From Tenrec ecaudatus (taxonomy: Eukaryota > Chordata > Mammalia > Afrosoricida > Tenrecidae), in assembly GCF_050624435.1 (NCBI RefSeq), contig NC_134540.1, positions 25,854,001 through 25,918,000 on the forward strand: a DNA stretch of 64,000 nt, in the 5' to 3' direction. The position numbers and the translations under genes are program-made. A model generated the notes under the pieces. It made no database searches and was not told the DNA's origin. It saw nothing but the letters and a program-made list of their open reading frames with translations. Below, piece by piece: positions 48,201-59,583 of this stretch (the stretch's first letter is position 1; the number at the start of each line of letters is the position of its first letter).

Positions 48201-48414
48201 AAGTTCGCAATGACAAACTAGGAGACCTAAGAATGTTTGTCTTTCTGCCATATATATGTTTCCCCTTCCTAACTTTTGTGCCAGTGGGCAACAAACTTAA
48301 AAACCACTAACCCTAAATGCCTGGCTCTGAAGTGTGTGTTAGCTCATGAAACAATTATCTTTAGGTGTTGGCATTTCATACTAAAATTTAGAATGAATGT
48401 GACGTGGGCTAGAA

Positions 48415-48565
48415 AGTGATGAACAACTACTAGCTTAAAGGCTTACAGTTCAATATATAACTCAGAATATTTGACCTGATAATCTGCTTCAGAAAAGTCA
48501 CAGGCTTGAACCCCTATGCACAACAATTCTATGCAGACACATGTGAATTCGAATGGAAGGAGCAG
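48415..48565 (+). repeat. AfroSINE, elephant-type
   Basis: 'ggcttacagttcaatatata', 'gataatctgcttcagaaaag', 'tcacaggcttgaacccctat' and 'attctatgcagacacatgtg' give the elephant-type body. The 5' head is missing or worn. Confidence 0.65.
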
Positions 48566-48594
48566 TGACAAACAAAAGTACAAACAGACTTGCT

Positions 48595-48790
48595 GCCTAA
48601 GAGTCTGAGTAGTGCAAATGGTTTGCAACCAATTGCCAGCCAATAGTCTGGTGGTCGAAACTCACTGAGAAACAGTAAGGAATAATTAGCCTTCCCACTA
48701 CTTCCATAGAGACTGCAACCAAGTACACTCCATGAAGAAGCTCTACCCTGGGGTTGCCATGATTTAAGGGTTCATTCCACAATAGTCCAC
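48595..48790 (+). repeat. AfroSINE
   Basis: 'gagtctgagtagtgcaaatgg', 'attgccagccaatagtctgg', 'gaagaagctctaccctgggg' and 'ttgccatgatttaagggttc'. Directly downstream of and parallel to the previous SINE. Confidence 0.7.
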
Positions 48791-48919
48791 AACAAAGACC
48801 TGTGGCAGTCACCTCAGGGAATGGAGTTTGGGGGTTCTTCCTGTGAGGTCCTCAAAGGAAATTTGATTTTTTTAGCCCATTTCACCTGTTGCTCCCCACC
48901 CATACTAATTAATCCACTT

Positions 48920-50275
48920 GTGAAGGTTTGGTCTTCTTTACGGTGAGTCATAATCCACCCTGAAGGCAGCACTCCGAGATTTTTGTCAGCAAGCGCTTCA
49001 AGTCTTTCTCACTTTCAGAAAGCAAGGCGTGTCTTCTGCAAATTGTAGGTTATTAATAAGCCTTCCTCCAATCCCACTGCCACACTCTTCTTCATATAAA
49101 GCGGATTCTCTGATGATTTCGTCGGCATACAGATAAGCACGTATGGTGAGAGGACCCAACCCTGTGACACACCTTTCCCCATTTTAACCATGCAACACCC
49201 CCGTGTTCTAGTCTCACAACTACCTCTGGATCCATGTACAGGTTCTGGAATTCCCATTCTTCCCAAACATTAAGCACATATGAATTCGGCCCACCCTGCC
49301 GATTTCCTTTGCACAGTCAACACAACCGAACTAATATATTTTCTGGTATCCTCTGCTTTGAGCCAAGATCCATCTGACATCAGCAATGATATTCATTGTT
49401 CCATGACTTCTGCATCTTGTCTGAACTTCTGGCAGTTTCCTGTCAATGTAATGCTGCAATCATTTTTGAATAACCTTAAGTAACATTTTACCTGTAACGT
49501 TCTATGGTGAGAGCATTCTATTAGGGCACTCTAATTGGAATGGGCACAAATATGAATCTTTTTTTCCAGTCAGTCGGGCAGCTGTCTTCAATTTCCTGGT
49601 GTAGACAGTGGCTGTTTCCAATACTTCATTAGCTTATTAAAACATCATGATTGTGATTCAATTCATTTATTGTAGCCATGTTTTTGGCTAATGCATTTGG
49701 TGTAGTTTGAAATTCTTCTTCAGCACCATTCGTTCTTGCTCATATGGTACCTCCTGAAATAGTGGATCGTGGACTAGTTCTTTCAGGCACAGTGATTTGG
49801 TCTGTGCCTTCTTTCCATCTTCTCTTGATGCTTCTTATAAGACTCATTCAAGGATACAAAATTCTGTGCATTCCACCTGGGGAAGTCTATATGTATTGTT
49901 ATCTTTTGTGTTGTTGAAAAGAGATATTTCTTATGAAAGAGTCACTGGTGTTTGCAAAATTTTATCAAGCCTTCTCCAGCTTCCTATCATCATAATCATA
50001 TTTTCCAACGACTCTCTCTTCCTTTGTGTTTCCAACTTTTGCTCTGCCATTGCTAGGAGTTATCAATTAATCTTGAGAGCATATTTGATCAATTTTTGAC
50101 TGAACTTGTTGGTAGAATTCTTCAATTTTTCACCAATAGCTTTTGTGGTTAGTGCATAATTTTGAATAATAGTATTGATTGGACTTCTTTAAAGGCATAC
50201 AGATATAATACTATCACAGAGAGCATTGTACTTCATGATGAATTTTGCAATGTCCTTTTTAACAATGAATTGTGG
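48920..50275 (-). mobile_element. RTE LINE, antisense, endonuclease plus RT with a deleted linker
   Basis: On the minus strand endonuclease sequence (50275-49855) jumps at about 49850 to the linker just before the RT. It continues through the RT to just past the active site (49070-49020) and stops in the thumb. The YADD site reads as 'tttgcagaagac', FAED, on the co-linear frame, so the catalytic pair is damaged. The C-terminal domain and tail are missing. Confidence 0.75.
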
Positions 50276-50300
50276 GAAACAGAACCAGGAAGAGAGTGTA

Positions 50301-50414
50301 CTATATGTACTTGAGTATAAGCCAACCCGAATATCAGCCAAGGCACCTAATTTTACCACAAAAACTGCATTAAAATGTGCTGAAAAAACTCAGCTTATAC
50401 ATGAGTATGTATGG
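50301..50414. mobile_element. Small palindromic MITE-like element, about 114 bp
   Basis: Left end 'ctatatgtacttgagtataa(gc)' and the reverse complement of the right end 'gcttatacatgagtatgtatgg' match at 16 of 22 positions, forming terminal inverted repeats. The interior contains 'cacctaattttaccacaaaa'. I recall similar 'gagtataagccgacccgaa' elements as dispersed repeats in several mammals but not the family name. A TA flanks the left end. Confidence 0.6.
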
Positions 50415-50449
50415 GGTGTGGACAATCTCTCAGTGCTAATGTGTTAAAG

Positions 50450-51148
50450 AGTCTGGGAGGCGGAAGCTTCAGTGGAGGGAGACCTTCAAGTTCCTAAGTT
50501 GTAGATGTGTTCCAGTCACATTCTCCTAAGTAAAAATCATTCCTTTCAATGTCCCCACAATAATGCCATTTGTGAAGTGCTGTTTGCAAGCACGTGGTCG
50601 CTTACTATACTCTTGAAGGTCCACTGCTTTAAGGCTACTTGCCTGAAGGTAAGCTCTACCCTCTTCTGATAAGGAGCATAAATTATTTCTCTGGAGAAGA
50701 GTTCAAAGATCCCTAAGGTCAAACCAGCCCTGAGATTGCCAAGCTCCCGAGGGAATACATCACTCCTTCATTTGGGCGTCAGTCTCCGTCTGATGAGGTG
50801 AACTCCTGCATGCCTTGTGTCATGTTTCTGTAACGTACCCCTCAATCACATAACTGCCCCCTTGGTCCCCACAATGAATGTCAAGCCATTTATTTTATTT
50901 CGAAATGAGGAATACCAGTTCATTTCAACTCACTAATGCCTAGGATATCAATCATTACATGTTCCATTTCTTTTTTAACCACTTCCAAATTTACTAGATT
51001 CTGACTTCCAAGTTCTGATCATTAGCTCAATTTTGTAACTGTTTCTTTTCACCTTGCCACATGCCTCATTTGAAAATGAAATTTCTAAAGGCCCCAGTAC
51101 CACAGGCTTTACCAGACTCAAGTTACCATGGTCTACTACGCTCGAAGA
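50450..51148. other. Probable old antisense repeat, family not identified
   Basis: The part from 50870 to 51145 ('tttgtaactgtttcttttca', 'gccacatgcctcatttgaaa') resembles a dispersed afrotherian sequence I remember only vaguely. After the SPIN insertion it appears to continue at 51718-51800 ('gagtgccaccagacctgagg'). The upstream part (50450-50870) is unassigned. Confidence 0.3.
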
Positions 51149-51709
51149 CAGTGGTTCTCAACCTATGGGCTGTGACCCCTTTGGGGGTGAAATGACCCTC
51201 TCACAGGGGTCACCCAAGACTATTGGAAAACACATTTTCCGATGTTCTTAGGAACTGAGACACCACTTTTTTATCCTTCTCCATGTGGGTCTGTCCACAG
51301 GCAGATATGCTGATCTGGTGATAGAAAGAAGCTATCTCAACCTTCACACTGACTTAGGCTTTTACATATACTGTCACAAAATGTAGCAATGTAGTTTACT
51401 GTGGTTATATTAAGACTGTTACCCATGCTACACCATGCTTCAAGACAAAATTTCATTTATTTGTCATTAGAAATAAACATTTCATAATATGTATTACATA
51501 TTGTTTTTGTGATGAATCACTATACTTTAATTATGTTCAATTTGCAACAATGGAAATACATCCTGCATATCAGATGTTTACATTATGATTCATAACAGTA
51601 GCAAAATTACAGTTTTGAAGTAGCAATGAAAATAATGTTATGGTTGGGTGTCACCACAACATGAAAAACTATTAAAGCGTTGCAGCATCAGGAAGGTTGA
51701 GAACCACCG
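51149..51709 (+). mobile_element. SPIN hAT element, longer 561-bp non-autonomous form
   Basis: Left end 'cagtggttctcaacctatgg', right end 'aggttgagaaccaccg'. The flanks 'ctcgaaga' (51141-51148) and 'ctctaaga' (51710-51717) are an 8-bp duplication with one mismatch. The right 230 bp, including 'cctgcatatcagatgtttac' and 'gtagcaaaattacagttttg', matches the common SPIN/URR1 MITE. The extra left-middle segment (about 51240-51430) has no long open frame, so no transposase is encoded. Confidence 0.92.
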
Positions 51710-51717
51710 CTCTAAGA

Positions 51718-52096
51718 AATCTTCCTCAGTCACAATTGGAGTGCCACCAGACCTGAGGGCCTTAGCAAATTATTTCCTTAGCAATTATCAAATTTGTTCT
51801 GTGTGAGGTTGCATATAGACTCTTCTTTGTTTTCTAATGTCCTTTTATTGCCAAACTCATCCTTAAATTATATACTGATGGCATTGTGAATGCCCTTGAT
51901 GTGCTTCTCCTACTACATCTCAAAGAATTACTGTGTTCTTTTCACTCTCAAACACTGAGGTGTGAGCAGTGATAACAACTGTATAGCTCAAACATCACAG
52001 CAGTGGTGAGGAAAACACCAGTTAGTGATTTGTTGTTTTGGGTATAAACCAATATGAGCCAGAGTCAACTAGAGTTACTTGACACGGTAAGTAACA
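51718..52096. other. Unassigned; weak repeat signals
   Basis: Continuation of the uncertain antisense repeat, then a possible SINE or RTE 3' end ('aatatgagccagagtcaact', 52053). No gene. Confidence 0.35.
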
Positions 52097-52203
52097 AGGG
52101 TCCCTGATGACACAGTGTTTAAGTGTTTGGATGGTAACCAAATGGTTGGCAGTTTGAATTTACCAGCTGCTCTGAGGAAACCAGTCTATGAAGCACTAAC
52201 TAA
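52097..52203 (+). repeat. AfroSINE head, tail replaced by microsatellite
   Basis: 'ggtccctgatgacacagtgt', 'ggcagtttgaatttaccagc' and 'tgctctgaggaaaccagtct' are in SINE order. Normal SINE sequence stops where the AC tract starts. Confidence 0.7.
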
Positions 52204-52206
52204 AAG

Positions 52207-52268
<62 letters not shown>

Positions 52269-52292
52269 ACTCTCTCTCACACACACATGCAC
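52204..52292. repeat. Compound microsatellite (AC)n(TC)n(AC)n
   Basis: An AC run (about 52207-52235) is followed by a TC run with a few interruptions (52238-52278) and a short AC run. AT-rich sequence follows to about 52380. Confidence 0.95.
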
Positions 52293-53953
52293 ACACATAA
52301 GTTTATATATTATATCTACTTATATATAAATTTATATATATTAAGATACATATATATGCTTATAAATACTGGTGTAAATAAAAATATGTATACTTAAAAA
52401 ATTGATCCTGCTGTGTCACCCTAGGCAAATTATATGACAGCTCTGACATTGTTTATTCATCAGTAGAAAAGAAAATGAAAACAATTTGAGGAATAAATAG
52501 ATCATTAAACTGTGGTCTGAAAAATAGTGAAACTCAGTAGATGTTAATTATATAATTACCATTAGTATTCTTACACATAGGAAATGTGCAATTGTTAATG
52601 GTCAAAACAAACTCAATGATGATTTCCCTTGGAACCGGATGTTAAAAATCTGACAGAATGGGGCCATCTTCATTCTGAACATCAAAGTTACTTGAAATTT
52701 ATTTTATTGTGCTATTTTTCCATGCCCACAAACTAATAAGGAGGTAGTTTAGCAATATCATTATTTTATACCTTTGATACTAATGTATCCTTATAACTAT
52801 ACAATCAAATTTGGGAAACTTAATAATCAGCTGTTCATCTCATCACCAAATAAGATCAATAATTTAGTAAAAGAACTGGAAAATATGCTATAGAATACAA
52901 AGCTAAGTTAAATTAATGGTGGATTTAGTCCCAAAAGGTAATCATTATTATTTTTATTAGTATAAAATATAGTTAAAACTTTTGAGATTAGAACATTCTC
53001 GTTAGCATTTTTACATAATATAGATCAGAATTAGAAAACATAAAAATAGGATTAAGTTAGAAGGACTTTATATTTATCAAAGGACATTATCCCTAGAATA
53101 AAACTTACAGAATAGATAACTTTCATAGAATGACAAATATGCTGTTGTTTTTGTTTGTATAGCCTATCATTAAAAATATTTGATTGTGAAGATGATAAAT
53201 TAAGAATAGAAAATGTCTTAGCACAAATATTTATACATACACAGTATGTAAATATTGGGTAGGGCAAATTTTTAATTAACATTTTGTTAACTTAATTGAG
53301 TTTATAATTTATGCTGTTATCAATATTCACTCAGAGGAATCCATTAGCTCTGATTTGTTTCATTCCATGCCTCTGCCTACAGGTTCTTGTGCTGTCACTT
53401 TGATTCAGACTAATTTATCATGTGTATTTCCTCTAAGTATATTCGATTTAGCAATTTTAAATATTGTGAATAGTGTGAGATGGATAGAAATAACACTAGA
53501 GGTTCAATTAGTTAACTCTTCTGAACAGTCCTACGTCTCTTCTTACGGGAGCCGATCACTTTTCTACACATTTAGATTCGTCCTATTGTAAGGATTTTAA
53601 TATCTCCAAAGATATCAAGCTCCAGGCATTAGTAATTTTTCTATTGCCATATTTTATAAACCACAGATTGTCATCATAAAGGTTGGAATTTTTTGAGGCT
53701 CCAACCATGACTTACACAGAGCTATTTATTCACATAGTACATGCTCCGTGGGGCGCTCTGATAGGCTTTATGCTAAGTACTGAGCAAACAGAGATAAAAG
53801 CAAAAATCCCTGCCCTGAGAAACTCAGTGTAGTGAACAGTAGAAAAATCATCATGCAATTAATTAAAGTGTGATCAGTACACTGATAAGAGTACAATAAA
53901 GTGCTGTAAAGGCAGCAGGCAATTTTCTAGATACATAACCGTTGGATATTTTT

Positions 53954-54004
<51 letters not shown>

Positions 54005-54392
54005 AATGTTTAGAAAATACTCTCCAAGTAGAGAAAATGTGGAGAAACAGTTTTTCTAGTGTCAAAGTTTCTGATGAGACCCCATGGTTTCGTGAATTGT
54101 TTAATTTGGCTCTTCTACATCATGTTTCTAATTCCCATCAAATGACTGGCTGGGACCATGCCCACTGGGAGTCATTTGTCTTTTCCTGCAGTGCGTCAGT
54201 GGGTCAGAGAAGACTTTGAGACATGATGCATTTGTCAGTGATTTTTAGGAGGGTGAGTTGTGATTGGTAATAGGGTCATTGTGCTGGCCAAAACATGGAA
54301 CTCTAACTGGGGAATTGGTGAAATCACTAACTGTCTTAGTCACAATCTCTTTAAAATTTAAGACAAAGAGAGTAGTTTCTGTGTTCCATTCA
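52293..54392. other. Unassigned AT-rich sequence
   Basis: No repeat family except the (TTTC)n array. The 78-codon open frame at 53355-53591 has no recognisable domain. Confidence 0.45.
53951..54001. repeat. (TTTC)n microsatellite, about 12 units
   Basis: Uninterrupted tetranucleotide array, on the minus strand (GAAA)n encoding a KERKKERK artefact. Confidence 0.95.
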
Positions 54393-54597
54393 GCCAATCT
54401 CCACTCATTGTGATCATATATGACAAAAAGAAAATCTTCCTCATAAAAGACCTCACTTATGGAGGAAAATGATCACATAAGATTTACTGTGGAAGACCAA
54501 GTCTTTTTCTCACAGAGCAACTAATAGATTTGCACTGCGAACCTTTCGGCTGCCAGTAGAATGCTTATCTTATGAGCCCCTAGGGCCCTTTAGTAAA
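54393..54597 (-). repeat. AfroSINE, antisense
   Basis: Head in inverted form at 54530-54597 ('cgaacctttcggctgccagt', 'gagcccctagggcccttta'), with the worn body and tail from about 54393. Confidence 0.7.
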
Positions 54598-56309
54598 GGG
54601 TCAACCAAACAGGACATAACCCCCGTTAGATGGAGTGAAACAGTGGCTGCATCTATGAATTGAGACTTATCAGTGATCGTGAAGACAGCATGTTAGGGCT
54701 GACAGATATTGATTTCTGGTATATGAGAATAAAGTGAAAGCATGTTGCTACTAGAATTCCAGTTCAAACATGCATGGGTTTATTCTAAACAAAATCTGTT
54801 TAAACATGTCTCTGTAATCCGTGGGTGGGTCGCAAAAAGATCTAGTACAGAAAGCGACTTCCAAAGAGATTTTTTGGTCCACTTAAATTAAAAGTGCAGA
54901 GGTCAGTTCACGAATTTAGGGTGCCTAGTTTGGGGCCCCGAATGGATAATTTTGATAGATTCTTTCAAGAGACAGAAGTTAATCAAAGGGCTTTTAATAA
55001 TGAAGTTTAGAGAACATTGGAAACTACATGGATAAGAAAAGGCCATTAAAGTTACATTTTTAGACTCATTTTGCTTTCCGGACTCAAAGCATATTTCAAA
55101 TGAAAGTGTTGTCAAGAAGCATTTTATCTTAGTGTGAATCACAGAACAGAGAATTCTTTGAGGAATGATGATCGAGACAGAATCACTCTCTCCAGGACTG
55201 TGTAGATCTAGGTAGAGAGTATCACAAAACAATGTGCCTTATTTTGTTATCATTATTTAATAAAGTTGTCGATAATTGTGTAGCAATACATTTTGAGGTA
55301 TGTCATACATATAAAATCACCACTCTTCTTTGCCAGCAAAGATGAAGAAAAGTGTGAACCATAGGCAGATTTCAATACCCAAGAACAAAACCACAGCACG
55401 ATTATCCATGTATACACGGTGGGTATAACGTAATAGTAGAACACAGGATTTATTGGCTTGTGGGTGTCTATTGGCTTTCCAATTCATGCTCCTTGACCGA
55501 CAAATGAGAAACCCGAGACTAAAAGTAATAAAGTGGCTGACTTAATGAAAATATACATTTAATAAATAGAAATCAAAGGACCACTACCCATATTTCTCAG
55601 TTGCCCATTGGGATCGCTTTCTGTTATTTTTCTCTTTTACTTCCTTTCCGATGAATTCACAAATATGTCATGTTTCGTGGACAGCCATTCAATATTATGT
55701 ATCTCTAAGGCCTTTTCAGAGAATGTGAAACCTCGTAACTGATAACATATACACTAAAATATTCATAAAATATTAGAACCGCAGACTCAATGTTTAAAGA
55801 TATACTGCACTCTTGAGTCACATAACACAGACGCAGGGATTTTGAACTCCACTACACGGTGACCACTATTAACTCCCTCGTCCAGATTTGATTCTTCCCA
55901 AGGCAACGAGGCCTTATTCCTACACAATTTCTTGTTCGAAGAAATTTAAATTTTGGATTAGTAAATGAAATACGGCATACCTTTGTGACATGGTGAGCCA
56001 TTAATTGAACTGAATTGTAACAAACAGACTTAATTTTCCATGAAAATTGACTATTTAGTCAATGAGAGTTTGTGTTTTAGCACGTTCAAAGTAGTTAGAG
56101 AAATAAGCAGTTAGGACAAAAACTTAAGGAACATAATGTATTATTGTCGTCTCCTCCTGAGTCCTCTTTCCTTCTTTTTTTTTTTTGAGACCTCTTCTTT
56201 ATAATAATTGAACTTTGGTTTCCTGGGTTGGTATATACAAATGTACACGAGGACTCATTTGGAATCTGGACTAGTACAGGCAGTTAAGTTCTGAGATAAA
56301 CTAAGCTAA
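54598..56309. other. Unassigned sequence
   Basis: No mobile element recognised. Open frames at 54903-55444 on the minus strand lack domain features. Confidence 0.45.
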
Positions 56310-56450
56310 GGGTAGCTGAATGGTTAACTGTTCAAATCCACAGAGAAGCTCTTTAGGAGAAAAAAACTGGCCAATTTCCAAAGGTCACAATCATTGAAGA
56401 CCCCATGCAGCTCTACTCTGAAACAAAGGGGTCAACCGGAAACAGAATTA
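56310..56450 (+). repeat. AfroSINE, elephant-type
   Basis: 'ggtagctgaatggttaactg', 'aatttccaaaggtcacaatc' and 'gcagctctactctgaaacaa' then 'ggggtcaac'. Diverged. Confidence 0.65.
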
Positions 56451-56659
56451 TGAAGATGACAAGTGGGTTTTTTGTTCCAAAAGTGCAAATAGCATTTGCA
56501 GTTGTTGTTCCCAGGCAAGCAGTATAATGGGCGTGTTTAACATTTAATATATTGTTTTAAAGTATATATGATTTTGTTTAGGCTTACACAATGAGGTCTC
56601 AAAATGACAATAATACTTTTAGAGGATTTGGGGATTTATATAAACTATATAACTGCATA

Positions 56660-56860
56660 AAGAGCTGCCGTCGTATAGTGGGTTACACTTTGGCCTGCTA
56701 AGAGCAACATCAGTGGTTCGGACCCCCCACCAGTCTTCAGGAAAAAGACTAGGTTTTTTTCTTCCCGTAGAGTGACAGTCCTGGCAATCCACAGGGGCAG
56801 TGCTACCCTGTCCTGTGGAGTCACTATGAGTTAGAATTAGTCAAGAGCAGTGCCTATATA
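56660..56860 (+). repeat. AfroSINE, near full length and well preserved
   Basis: 'gagctgccgtcgtatagtgg', 'ggcctgctaagagcaacatc', 'agtggttcggacccccc', 'ggggcagtgctaccctgtcc' and 'tgtggagtcactatgagtta' (56814). It has all parts of the family in order and serves as the reference copy for this window. Confidence 0.85.
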
Positions 56861-56937
56861 ACTTCGCACAAAAACAAAATCTCGCAGCAGAAAGTCAGAA
56901 TTGAAACGCTAATTTTATAAAATAAGGTTTCGCTCTT

Positions 56938-57136
56938 AGGTACCTTCAGGCCAATGTTTGATTCTTAGCAGCTCCACGTGACCGAGTAGAACTGGCCCAG
57001 CGACGTTTCTAGGTTGTGTTCCTGAAAGGCGCAGACTGCCAGCCTTTTCTCCTGGGGAAGCACGGGTGTGTTCAAACACTGAGCCCTTCAGTTTAGTGAC
57101 CCAGTGCTTCACCGCTGCACAAACCGGGTCCTTAAA
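56938..57136 (-). repeat. AfroSINE, antisense
   Basis: 'tttgattcttagcagctcca' (tail), 'gtagaactggcccagcgacg', 'gcgcagactgccagcctttt' and 'ccgctgcacaaaccgggtcc' (head). Faces the preceding SINE. Confidence 0.8.
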
Positions 57137-57209
57137 CTACCATTTAAAAAAAATTAAATCATATATAGACTTGCTAAAATGGAAGGAAAATTTACAAAAA
57201 TGGAAGAAA

Positions 57210-57365
57210 CATGAGGTGGTAGAGCCTATTTTATTATAGACTGCTAACTTAAAAATGGTGCGGGCTGAAGTTCATCCAATGTGCTTCAGAAGAAAGGCCT
57301 GGTTATCTAGAAACACTAGCCATTGTGTACCCCGTGGTACACAACTCCACTCTGATACACACAGA
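57210..57365 (+). repeat. AfroSINE, elephant-type
   Basis: 'gaaggcctggttatctaga'-like body (57292), 'actagccattgtgtaccccg' and 'aactccactctgatacacac'. The terminal tail is missing. Confidence 0.7.
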
Positions 57366-58187
57366 AATATTACAATTATTTCATTATTCACCTTAAGTCT
57401 TACTTGATGCAAACGCAGCCTGTTTGGTTGACATTTCATGATAAAGTAGCCAAGGTAGATGCACTGAATCAATGAGGTCATTCTCAGGGTATAGGAAAGC
57501 ATATATAATAAATTCTTCAAGTAATAGTAGAATATCTCCGTTTAGAGATGCTGAACTCTTAAAGATCTCTGACAGTAGTGACAACTTTCTCTTGAAAGTA
57601 ATTTTGCTTCACTAGAATAGGTAGCATTGCCTGTCACAGTAAAAGATGGTCATATGTATTCGAATTTTGTACGTGTAAGAGATTCACAGGAATAAATCAT
57701 TTGGAAGAAAATTTAAATGTGATTGATGCTAAAGTAATACTGTAATGAAACTAACAAGATTGTGAAATACTTTTTAAATATTTAAATACATTCGATAGTA
57801 TCTTGAAAAATATTGTAGTGATATGATTATATTTTACATTCTAAAGAAATGCTTTTAGTGTTAGGAATGAGTTAAAAGATAAAATTTATCAAACTAATAG
57901 TTACCTCTGCTTCATGCTTACTAGATGAAAAATAAATTGAATTTTACCAATTTACTATTAATAAAATGATTTGTACTTATTATCTCTATCAAATTATTGC
58001 TATTATTGGTAATAATGCTTGGTTTTATAATTAATCTATAGCAAACCTTATTTGGTTATGGTTAACATAGTTTATTGCTAGGTTAGGTTTTTAAATATTT
58101 TATATAAATGTTGCCTACATGTTCATAATAGAAACTCTATTGTATTATTTATCGTGTTATATATCAATGCTGAAATAGCCTCTAGAG
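57366..58187. other. Unassigned AT-rich sequence
   Basis: Nothing recognised. Composition becomes very AT-rich from 57750. Confidence 0.45.
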
Positions 58188-58300
58188 GATTGGTGCATAG
58201 TGGTTACACGGCGGGCTCTGACCTGCAAGGTCAACAGTGTGAAATCACCAACCAGTCAAAGGAGAAAACAGTCTGATAAACTTTTGGGGGCAATTCTCTT
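58188..58300 (+). repeat. AfroSINE 5' half
   Basis: 'ggtgcatagtggttacacgg', 'ctgacctgcaaggtcaacag', 'accaaccagtcaaaggagaa'. It ends before the tail. Confidence 0.75.
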
Positions 58301-58961
58301 GTTTCTGTCTTTCTTTTCTTTTTTTTTAATATGGTACCTAGCACATTCATAAAATTCATTACAAAGGTGTCCACCTTTAATATTATTAATATTATCAAAT
58401 TATTTTAGACTAGGTTACTTGTCCACTACCAGTAGCTTAGACATGGAATGACCAACTTTTTAAAAGTTAGAAAGAATTTATCTGATTAGAATTTTGAAGT
58501 CAGTTCTTTAACAGATAGTAAGGAATGATATAATACAGGTATGTATACTCCTTGAGTATTCTATTTCTACTTAAATTAATTTGGTAGTGTCTAAAAATAA
58601 TTTTTACCAAGTATTTAATAATCAATATATTAGATTTTAAGATAAGATATTGCTTTCTTTGCTTTACCATGTATAATTTTTTCTTTTAATTTTTAATTGA
58701 ATTTTATTACATTAAACTTTATGTATAACATATATATAAGCCCATATCATTTATAATACAATACAACACAGAAAGAGTCATCATAAAGCTTATGAGTTTT
58801 TTATTATTTATTGTTATTATTTATTTAATCTTCCTTTTTAAGACCCCTTGATTCTAAGTTGACATTTTAATATAAATTTAGTTACATATCAGTTTATTAG
58901 TTGAGGAAAACTTAGAAACATAGTTTCTGCTTATAGCATGGATTAGAATATCCCTAGCTTC
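58301..58961. other. Unassigned AT-rich sequence
   Basis: Nothing recognised. Confidence 0.4.
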
Positions 58962-59583
58962 AGATCCTCCAGTCTTCTGTTAGTGTGTGCTGCGCTGCGG
59001 TGTCTCGCATGTTCCTGTGACCCTAGAAGCTACACTACTGGAGTTTCAAACACTTGCAAGTGGACAGGTCTGCGTAAAGTTTCCAGACTAAGTTAGACTA
59101 AGAAGAAAGAAGAGACAGACATTTTCTGAAACATTATTGCTAAAATCTTATCAACAACAATGGGAGAGTATCTGATATAGTGCCAAAAGCTCAGCCTCTC
59201 AGATTGATGTCAATCAAAATACAACACACTGTCTCCTCAAAGTATATTCGAACTTGTATGACAGGGATGAAGCAACGTTTTGGGGACCTTAATATGTTGA
59301 TATGGCACAACTAAACTATGAATAGTTTCTAATATCCAATATTCGGAAAGTGGAATATATAAAAGAGAAATTAAGAGAAACTGGAAGTCAACAAAAATTA
59401 ATGGAGCAAATAAAGATGTCTATCGTAGGCATTAGTGAGTTTACATGGAATGTATTGGTCATATAGGGGCAAGCAATGATATGAACCATGGCATAAATTG
59501 CAAGCAGAAATTTTGTCATATTCAACATCAAATAGAGCATTTCAAGATCTATTTTGAACTGCCGTGCTCTCAGTGATAGAATC

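Noticed and set aside
53874..54065. KERKKERK-type open frame
   Set aside because: Translation of the (GAAA)n microsatellite.
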